From positions 1 through 64,000 of the forward strand of contig CAJVGD010000052.1 in the NCBI GenBank assembly GCA_910890315.1: 64,000 nucleotides of DNA, read 5' to 3'. The translations under genes and the position numbers were made by a program. Positions 56,301 to 64,000 of the stretch are shown piece after piece. The first letter of the stretch is position 1; each line of letters begins with the position of its first letter. The notes beneath the pieces are model-generated. The model had not been told where the DNA came from, searched no databases, and saw only the letters and a program-made list of their open reading frames with translations. This DNA comes from Serendipita indica DSM 11827 (Eukaryota; Basidiomycota; Agaricomycetes; Sebacinales; Serendipitaceae).

Positions 56301-57175
56301 TGCAGCGAGACGTGCTCGCTCTGCGGCTGGAGATCTCTGGACCACGGCATCCAGACACCATCGTCGCAATGAACAACCTCGCATCGATCTTGTGTGATCG
56401 TGGTCAGTTGGAGGTAGCCGAAAAGATGCAGCGAGACGTGCTCGCTCTGCAACTCGAGATCTCTGGACCACGGCATCCAGACACCATCGTGGCAATGAAC
56501 AACCTTGCCCTGACCTTGCGTGGTCGCGGTCAGTTGGAGGAAGCCGAAAAGATGCAGCGAGACGTGCTCGCTCTGCAGCCGGAGATCTTAGGACCACGGC
56601 ATCCTGTCACCATCAAGGCAATGAACAACCTCGCATCGACCTTGTATGATCGTGGTCAATTGGAGGAAGCCGAAAATATGCAGCGAGACCTGCTCGCTCT
56701 GCGGCTGGAGATCTTAGGACCACGGCATCCTGACACCATCCTGGCAATGAACAACCTCGCATCGATCTTGTGTGATCGTGGTCAGTTGGAGGAAGCCGAA
56801 AAGATGCAGCGAGACGTGCTCGCTCTGCGGCTGGAGATCTTAGGACCACGGCATCCTGACACCACCCTGGCAATGAACAACCTCGCATCGATCTTGTGTG
56901 ATCGTGGTCAGTTGGAGGAAGCCGAAAAGATGCAGCGAGACGTGCTCGCTCTGTGACTCGAGATCTCTGGACCACGGCATACAGACACCCTCGGCGCATT
57001 CTATAATCTATCATATACACTGTATCACCTTGGTCAACCCGAAGAAGCTTTACAGTTTCTGGACAAGACGATGGACACACACCTAGAGGTCTTTGGCAAA
57101 GATCATCCAAAAACTCTATCTACAAAGAAACTTCTAGGATATATCAAATCCGCACAATCTCATACTATTCTGTAG
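53352..57175 (+). CDS. NLR-like receptor copy C, truncated by a stop
   Basis: Exons 53352-53536, 53586-53814, 53859-53909, 53960-54277, 54324-54525, 54570-54792 and 54838-56956 join in frame to 1108 residues. The hydrolase-like domain has IVAIHGLNGHREETW, ILTYGYDAD, the elbow FVAHDLGGIILKW (Asp codon 53883-53885), ILFFGTPHTG and HANHEALVQF. NB-ARC motifs are GIGGAGKTQLA, WLLFVDNAD, VLITTRN and ELGMLALAVTQAG. About eight TPRs follow. A TGA at 56954-56956, where other units have CGG or CGA, ends the frame. The sequence after it (to 57175) still encodes the final TPR and a C-terminal tail in the same frame, so the loss looks recent. A shortened protein may still work. Confidence 0.85.
56070..56965 (+). 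repeat. Highly homogeneous 126-bp TPR repeats, copy C
   Basis: About seven consecutive 126-bp units, each coding for one TPR (core EAEKMQRDVLALRLEI). Neighbouring units at 56713 and 56839 differ by one base over about 105 bp before diverging at the stop codon. Differences cluster in codons for the first helix (SILC, GILR, LTLR, STLY) and after GQL (EE, DK, EV). This indicates recent gene conversion or unequal crossing-over with variation at a few positions. Confidence 0.9.
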
Positions 57176-57879
57176 GAGATATTGGACCCGACTCCTATCT
57201 CATCCTTTGGTCTATAACTGGATTGCTGTAACATACTTGCAATTATATCATGTATATGACTTCTCGAGTGCGATCAAAGAACGAAGCTGTTCTGGGGCTT
57301 ATTAAGCCAGAAAATGGACGAACCAAGTTGCCAGCGGTTATGTCAAGCAAACGAGGGATTTATTCTTCTGAACCCACGGTATGCCTTTGCACTCGTGATG
57401 TACGTCATTTATAATGTCAAGTTTCAAGACAAGCTCTAACTTATATATCCCAGAAGTCGAGATATTCTGACTGGCATACATTCAATTCGAAATCCGTCAG
57501 GACCTTGTTATTTTCTCCCTGATAGAATGAATGACTGAAGACTAACATAAACACAAGCCGTTAATAACAGTATTGGCATTAAATTGTTCAAGTCGGGTCA
57601 TGAGCGCAGGACGAGCGTTTCGCCTCAACCTCTCCACAACAAACATAAGGCCATTGTCTGTAGTGAGTGTACTATAACAATCTTGATACCAGAATGTTAC
57701 GAAAACAATGATCGCGTAATATCAAGAAAACACTGAAAGCATGAGAACAAGAAGAGCACGACGATCACGAATGAATCCCTGGAAACAGAATCAGCAATAC
57801 ATCTTTTGCCTTGAGACAGGAACACACCTTGGAAAAGTTTACAGCTGATCGAAACGTGCCTTTGCCGATAAATACGAGG
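57176..57879. other. Intergenic region between convergent NLR C and RING gene
   Basis: 704 bp of AT-richer sequence with no supported gene. It separates the two convergent members of the third unit. The corresponding spacers behind copies A and B are much shorter because the RING genes there are truncated. Confidence 0.5.
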
Positions 57880-60800
57880 TTAGACTTGATCCGCCAACCG
57901 CTTGAGACGACGCCACTCGGGAACGCTAAGAACACCACGAGTGCGGCAAATAGGGCACCCAACCTCGAGCGTATCATGCTCATCCGCCTTGTCAATCGCA
58001 TCATTCAAGAAGGGGTCCGCAATCCGTGAGCTGACAAGCAAGCACTCTGGGTGAAGACGATGCGTGCACGCCGGTTCCTCTGCCGCCATCTCTCCCTTGT
58101 CCGAATGAGAATGCGCTGGTTTCTTGAGATAGACTCTCTCCGGCTTGACGCCCATGTCCACTTGCTCGCCATTATCCTCTTCGTCTTCGTCTTCGGGTCC
58201 AAATAGACAGCTGACGTCGTCGCATCGTAAACCAACTTCACGCTCCTTGGCTTCGACGACGGAGCGCAACGACGATCCCTCGGGAGCGACCCACTTTTTC
58301 TTCTGACGTCGTCCGCGAGAAGAACCTGCATTCGCACCAGGAGCAGCACCGAGACCGGCGCCGAGATCGAATGGATTAAAAGGTGGTACTGGGCCGAAGC
58401 CAAAGGGAGCGCCGAATGGTAGACCACCAAAGAGGAATCCAGGAGGCAACCCAAAGACAGGAGGAGCTCGACCATCCTGAGCTTGTGCGCCAGGCTCTGT
58501 TTGTGTACGATTTGACTCGTCTTGAGAAGCGCCAGGAGTAGCCTCGTTATTCTGAGGGGCCCCGCGAGGGACACGAAGACCAAGTGGAATCTCGAATGTG
58601 AAAGAAATTGTATGCGTCGTCATGAATCCATCGCGAGGATTTCCGTTCGTCCCATTGCTCGCACCACCGTTTGCAGACGTCTCCTGCGACTCGGGTTCTT
58701 GCGCCTGCGTCTGATTATTTGCTTGATTAGAAGGTCGCGACGAAGCATATGGGTGGTGTCGGAAAGATGGTGTCGATGGTCTGGAACCCGTAGCGAAAGA
58801 CGAAGTCGAGGATCCCGTAGTCGGAGTTGAAGAGGTTGGCTGAGATGACGCAGGGGGTCCAAATGGTCTAGAAAGGAATGAAGAAAGTCGTCGGAAAGGA
58901 GACATGCCATTGGGTCCGAGCCCTGCACTCAAGAAGGGGGCTCTCGGCTCAGGACGTGCCGATGCACTAGAGATAGACGAAGACGCGTTCGCCGCCGGGA
59001 ACGAAGGCGCAGGGGATTGAGGGCCCGCGTTCGTAGGTGTGGGTTGTGTTCGAGCAGATGGTGGCGCAGAGGTTGAACGCTGCGAGCCAGACGGCGTCGG
59101 TGACGATGCACGGTCTCCATTAGTTGCAGGAGAGATATCGAAAGACCCTCCGAATATCACACCTTCCATCGGATATCCGGGAGACGCCGTCCTAGAGAGT
59201 AAATGGAGAAGCTCGAGGGGGAACCCGGGTGGTGGAGGCGGAATAGCCGTATTTGATGGATTAGCAGGTGGGGCGGTCGTATTGGGAGCATCGGACGGAG
59301 TAGAAGTCGATTGCGAGCTTGGATTCTGATCCGGTTCTGCCTGCGCAGGGGTTGGGCCAGGTGCAGACGGAGGTCGTTCCCCGGCTATGGCTCGTACAAT
59401 CGCAGAGACCATGGCTTGCTGAATCGCTTGGCTAAGCTGTGACGGCATTCCAGAGGGTGGACCCCCAACGGTCGGGTGCTCATCATTGCCACCCAGAGTC
59501 GGCGTCGCACTTGGAGGAGCCGGCGTTGGCGCCGTGTTGGTATTCGCACCATCCTGAGCGGCATCTTCCGTATTCGAACCACCGTTCGCCGCCTGTTCCC
59601 TTTCCCTCTCCCGCTGTCGCTGCTCTCGTTGACGCCTACGTCTCCTCGGACTCAGCCAATCCGCCAAGTCCAGCGAATCACTTCCCGGGTCGATATCAAA
59701 CCGACAAGTCGGACATGTCGTCTTGCCCGTCTCGAACCACGGCTTCAAGCAAGTTGCGTGAAAGACGTGCGTACAGGGGAGCGCGATGAGAGCGTTCTCT
59801 GCTTGATACGGCCATCGACGAGCCACGTTCACAAGGGGGGGTTTGCTTTCGGTTGTATTGAGCGGTAGATTGGCTTTAGAGTCTGAGGGCGAGACATCGG
59901 TCGGTACATCAAGGTCCATGTCATCATCCTCGTCATCCACCTTCATACCGTCATCTTTTGCTGCATTTGCTACGTCGCCAGTCTGCTTGGGCTCCGTCTC
60001 CGGTAGCAAAGCATCATAGCAGACGAGACACAGTAATTTATTATCCGTCTCTTCTACTTCTTTGGCACTCGCTCCTTGTTTCTGCGCCAAGGCACGGGCC
60101 TTGAGCGTCTCGACACGCTGAAGCCGTCGAATGAGTCCGTGGGACACAACCGGAAGTCCACGAAGAAGTTGTTTCGCACGACGGGTATCCGGTGGAGGAT
60201 CTGTCTGCCGTTCTTGAAGCGCGGCCAGTTCCCTCAGTAGGTCGAAGAAGCTGGGTCCAGAGCGAGACGGATTGGGCCCATCTGTCATTGGTTCCGTAGA
60301 TTGAGAAGAAGGTGCAGTCGAGGTAGTAGTTTGAGATGCACCAGTATTTGGTGAAGTTGAGCCTGCGGGAGTACCAGACGCCGAGTTGGGCGCTGGGCTC
60401 GGACCATTAGTGGTCGATTGGCCGCCTCCCATCGAACCAAGCATTCTGAGAAGAAATTGAGATGCTTCAGGTGGTAGTTGTTGGCCATCTGGACCGTGGA
60501 CGCTAATGTCCGTCGAGGTTTGAAGAATGATTTCTATGAAACAAAGCGAATCCAACCCACTTAGCATGTGTAATATTAACTTGGAAATGATTACATACCT
60601 GGAACGCGAGGACCGTCGTTGGTCTCGTTGGATTGCGGACCGTCTGCGTTGCTGGAGGGTGCACCTGATGGACGCCCAAAGATATTTCCCTCGAAAGTGT
60701 GAGGAACAAATCGACCAGTCGCTGAATCGAATCTCCATGACTCTAGATGTGAATTGGGCCGTGGAGTATGGTCATGGGGGTCGCTATCGGTAGGGGTCTG

Positions 60801-60914
60801 GCCAGCGGGGAGAGGAATAGGGTCTAAGAAAGCGTGTCAGCGAAAATGTCAGACTGTGGGATTAGTAAGGGTACACTCACTGGTGATGTTAGAAGGCCCG
60901 TCTGCGCTGGGCAT
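57880..60914 (-). CDS. Large RING-finger protein with two RING-type modules
   Basis: Exons 60881-60914, 60599-60823 and 57880-60533 give 970 residues, starting at MPSADGPSN. The first RING-H2 module is CLVCYDALL, a long acidic insert, then CTHVFHATCLKPWF and CPTCRFDID (about residues 240-340). Basic Arg-rich and long Ser/Pro/Ala/Gly-rich disordered regions follow. A second module lies at the C-terminus: CDDVSC, an acidic stretch, CTHRLHPECLL and GCPICRTRGV. RING-H2 proteins are usually E3 ubiquitin ligases. The frame upstream of 60914 stays open for about 60 codons, so an earlier exon may exist. It is the only complete member of three RING copies beside the NLR genes. Confidence 0.8.
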
Positions 60915-61471
60915 GCTTGAACGAGATTGGTCTGATGGATGCTGAGTCCCAGCATCTTCTAAGATGTTGCTAGAGGATGATGATGTATAATTAGGTGTAT
61001 TAGAGTCGCTTGTAGACTCGCGGCTAGTTGTAGGTGTGACATGCCAGTCTCGTGGGTCTGTTCGTTGTCGTGCATGGATAATGAAGAGTCTATTGCATCG
61101 TTATGCGTCGAGTTTGACATTCCAATGTGAATGCGGTGAATGAGCCTGGTCGTGGTCAGCTCCAAGATGTAGTCAGCAGCGCGGACAAACCCAACCAGGG
61201 GGCTTATCGACATTAGCAAATAAATTACTCAAATTGGTGAATCTGATTTCTAGGTATGACCGATTGAATTGATTGCGTCGGTGATGATAATTCCAGAATA
61301 TGCTCCGCCACTTAACTGCGGAATTTGCCGATACCCGTCGTCATTGCCATTCCCAGGAATTACTTGACTAATTTCTGATTAGCTAAGCCATGCCCATTTC
61401 CCAAACTGGCGGAATGACGTCTTTGACCCGACGAAGTAAACATCTTGGACTCTACCACTACTTGTTGAAAA
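60915..61471. other. Region upstream of the RING gene, possibly 5' exon
   Basis: Between divergent genes. On the minus strand the frame of the first RING exon remains open from 60914 to about 61095 with Ser/Thr/Asn-rich composition (TPTTSRESTSDSNTPNY), which could be an N-terminal extension reached through an unidentified upstream exon. Confidence 0.4.
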
Positions 61472-62480
61472 ATGTCATACGCAGCTGTTGCAGCCCACAA
61501 TGCACCTCCTCCAAGCCAGCAGCCTCACCCAGACCTCGGTCTCCTCAACACGGCCAGGCCCACCGACCAGGTCATCCCAGACGTAGACACGGGAAAGGTC
61601 AGCAACGACAACCACAGCTGAAATAGACAGCTAACTATTTCAATAAAAGGTCAACGTCGTCAGCCACGACTTTAAGCAACATCCTGTCACCGACACGACG
61701 CTCCATGTCGAACACTCGAGCTCGAGCGAAGACGAGGGCCACAGTAGGCTACACATCCCTTGCAACGTTCTAAACTTGACCTCTGCTCCAGCTCCAGATA
61801 CACACAAGCGCAAATCACGCAAGGACAAGCAACGTAAACGCAAAGCCCGCCATGCAGAACGCAAATTTGAGGGTTGGATCGACTGGACAAAGGACAAGCT
61901 CTTCCAACCTGCAGTCGCAGGCGGTTTCTTTGCAGTCGGTGCGTCCTAATATCACGCACCTCTGTCGCCTAACAGCATTCTGCAGTCAATCTTGGTGTCC
62001 TCGGAACGGTCGGCTACCACGTCTACAAACGCCCGACGCTCGTGACGGAACCCCGCATGAACGCCCGGCCACTCTCGTACATTGGCGCAGGTCTCTTTAG
62101 TCTCTTTACCCTCGAATCTCTTGCTGCAGACGCCTATCTTCGTACGGCAAAGGTATGCCACAAAAAGGTCGAGAGGGCGTTCTGGAACTAACGACGCGGT
62201 CTAGGGCCAGCAAGAACTCCGTCGTGCCGAAGAAGAAGGTCACTATTTGTACAACAAGACTAAAGAAGTCGTCCTCCGTCCCAAAGTCGCAGGGGGTCTC
62301 CTCGGCGTCGCAAACCTCGCCGTCTTGTCCGCATTGGGCTACGGCGCATACACCCACTGGGACTCGCATATCGACAAAAAGAACATTTCATACGTGACAA
62401 TTGGCCTCATCACCTGGTTTAGCGCCCAAGGTTGGGCAGTCGAGAAATACCTCCAAGAAGACATTCCCAGACGGTATTAA
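61472..62480 (+). CDS. Predicted multi-pass membrane protein
   Basis: Exons 61472-61597, 61650-61938, 61986-62152 and 62205-62480 give 285 residues. The N-terminal 110 residues are Pro/His/acid-rich, then strongly basic (HKRKSRKDKQRKRKARHAE). Three or four hydrophobic segments follow (AVAGGFFAVVNLGVLGTVGY, YIGAGLFSLFTLESLA, VAGGLLGVANLAVLSALGY, and ISYVTIGLITWFSA). The layout recalls fungal mitochondrial outer-membrane proteins of the OM14 type, but I cannot confirm this by eye. No signal peptide is seen. The splice sites are standard and the ends well defined. Confidence 0.7.
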
Positions 62481-62537
62481 GAGCAGTGTTTATTTGCCTA
62501 ATGATTCCTAATTCAACAAATTTTCTTCCTGTCTCTC

Positions 62538-64000
62538 CTAATCGTCCGCTTCCGGGACGTCCATCTTGAGATCCAACGAGATGCGTTGACGCTCTGCAGC
62601 CGGTCGAGTGTACCCGCGTATGAGCTCGGTGAAAATGGTCGTCTCGCTGAGATCTGGAAACTTGCCACTGCACCCTATCAGTCAACTGCTTACATTGACA
62701 AAACGTGACTTACTCTTCTCGCTTCTGCCTCTCATTCCCAATATCCACCAACTTGCACAAATCCATACACACCAACACGATACCAAGCGAATAGGCATCA
62801 GCGAGGATTGGATCTATCCATTGTTTCGTCCGCGAATCGATGCATGTCCCACTACTCGCACGCAAAATCTCCGGCGCGCAAAATGGTCGCGAACCAGGAT
62901 GAATCTGCTCTGCCTTGACAGGAGGTTTCTTTGGTACAGGGGGTGGTCGAGGTGGACCGTGCGTAGCGCCATAGTGGTCCGGTGGCGGCAACGGGTAACC
63001 ATAGGGATCCACAGGTGGATAGCCGTAGTGATCTGGAGGAGGGTATCCATAGTGCTCAGGCGGAGGAGGAGGATAGTCTGGTCCGTACCCTCCTCTTCTC
63101 GAAGGGGGTGGCGAGCGCGAGTGTCGCGATCGTGAGCTCGAGCGATGTGGGTGCAGGTGTGATGAACCATGCGCATATGCATGGCCATGCGGATAAAATC
63201 CTCGTGGAGAATTTGCATACTCGGCGGGTGTACCATACCGCGCAGGCGATCTCGACGTACGACGAGATGTCGGATGAGAGCTTGGAGGCGACCGAGTGCG
63301 GTAGTGAGGGTGATAGTAATTGTAAGGAGGATGATATCGGTCGTGCCCCCAATGGTGCCCGTAGGCTGACGTCGCGGATGGTGGTGGGGTATACATATCG
63401 GAATCTCGTCGAGACGGAAATCCATCGAATCCATAATCTCTCAACGAAGATCCAGACGAATGTGGCTGGAGCGTTGGAGCGCCATAGTTATTATCGACCG
63501 TCATCCAATCGTCTGGCTCCGATTCACCCCCATAGGTATTCGTGTCGCTATCCTGCGGAGCTCGTGGGCTCATAGGAGATGTCGATAAATGGTATCGCGT
63601 CTGTATTGGTCCCGTTGAAGAGGGACGGGACATGGACGGTCCCGAGCCATCTCTCCCAGCACCTCGTCCGCGCGATAACGTCACAGGCATATGCGTCCCC
63701 AAAGCCGCATGCAGCTGCTGTTGCTGCTGTAAGAGCCGAGAGGCGTGGTTGAGTGGGCGAGAAGGGTACTCCCCGCCTCCACCAGCAGGATTCCCATCCG
63801 GTATCGACACATCGAGCGTACCGAGTGGAACGCTACTCTTTGTCGACGAGTTAGTCGATCGGTCAAAGAGTTTTGGACGGGACTCGCGACCGCGGCTCGT
63901 ACCCCCTTCGCGTCCTGGCCTCGTTTCGGGTTCCACCCACGCACCCCCAAACTTGAACATTGCTGGCTCCTTCACCTTTGGTAACTTCTTATCTCCTTTC
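62538..64000 (-). CDS. Kinase-like protein with long Pro/Tyr-rich insert (3' part)
   Basis: The coding frame is open to the right edge, so the gene begins beyond 64000. Exons here are 62538-62667 and 62714 to past 64000. From the edge inward come a short block (LPKVKEPAMFKFGGAW), about 340 residues rich in Ser/Pro/Tyr/His/Arg (repeats such as HYGYPPPDHYGYP), then RPFCAPEIL and ILADAYSLGIVLVCMDLC. The last two resemble kinase subdomains VIII (APE) and IX (D-x-Y-S-L-G). If so, the insert sits inside the activation segment. The tail ends TTIFTELIRGYTRPAAERQ then MDVPEADD. The N-lobe and catalytic loop, if present, are outside the window. Confidence 0.6.

Noticed and set aside
56070-56965. CRISPR-like array
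   Set aside because: The repeat unit is 126 bp, entirely coding and in frame, with no spacers; the genome is eukaryotic.
55641-57110. Long antisense open frames across the TPR repeats of copy C
   Set aside because: They are periodic shadows caused by the 126-bp repeats and have no coding support.

Overview
The window reads as nuclear DNA of a filamentous basidiomycete, most likely an Agaricomycete of the Rhizoctonia/Ceratobasidium kind. The grounds are dense genes with many 45-60 bp introns (GT-AG with CTAAC-like branch points), tandem F-box genes, NB-ARC/TPR receptors, repeated small methyltransferase paralogs and a mitochondrial alternative oxidase. The genus is an inference; the fungal and basidiomycete assignment is firmer. 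No rRNA, complete tRNA, CRISPR array, LTR element or intact transposon was recognised.

Left part (1-25.7 kb): a hypothetical Cys-containing protein, a secreted M35 deuterolysin, a Yip1-family Golgi protein, a candidate small secreted protein, methyltransferase paralog 1, a ZIP9-like zinc transporter, the mRNA-capping 5'-triphosphatase, a decayed SRPK-type kinase, a small zinc-finger protein, alternative oxidase, Pol III subunit RPC11 divergent from mitochondrial glycerol-3-phosphate dehydrogenase (GUT2), methyltransferase paralog 2, and two tandem F-box genes, one dead and one with apparent frameshifts.

Middle part (25.9-44.3 kb): a MAPEG-type membrane protein, the U4/U6 recycling factor PRP24/SART3, a Cys-rich secreted and probably GPI-anchored protein, the ALG6 glucosyltransferase, methyltransferase paralog 3, mitochondrial ribosomal protein uL6m divergent from a V-ATPase proteolipid, a short hypothetical gene and a DUF2264 protein.

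Right part (44.6-64 kb): the most unusual region. A unit made of an NLR-like gene (alpha/beta-hydrolase-like domain, NB-ARC, kinesin-light-chain TPRs) and a convergent RING-finger gene appears three times. The first NLR is intact, the second is a pseudogene, and the third lacks only its last repeat because of a stop. The RING partner is whole only in the third unit; in the first two it survives as different fragments. In all three NLR copies the catalytic Ser of the hydrolase nucleophile elbow is replaced by Asp, while the candidate catalytic His is kept. The TPR DNA is strongly homogenised in the third copy (126-bp unit) and alternates in a 252-bp pattern in the first. The window ends with a predicted multi-pass membrane protein and the 3' part of a kinase-like gene that carries a very long Pro/Tyr-rich insert and runs off the right edge.

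Exon coordinates were derived by hand from frame continuity, splice motifs and recognised protein families. Two conserved genes (GUT2 and ALG6) each need one missing base to keep frame, which could be an assembly error or real decay.
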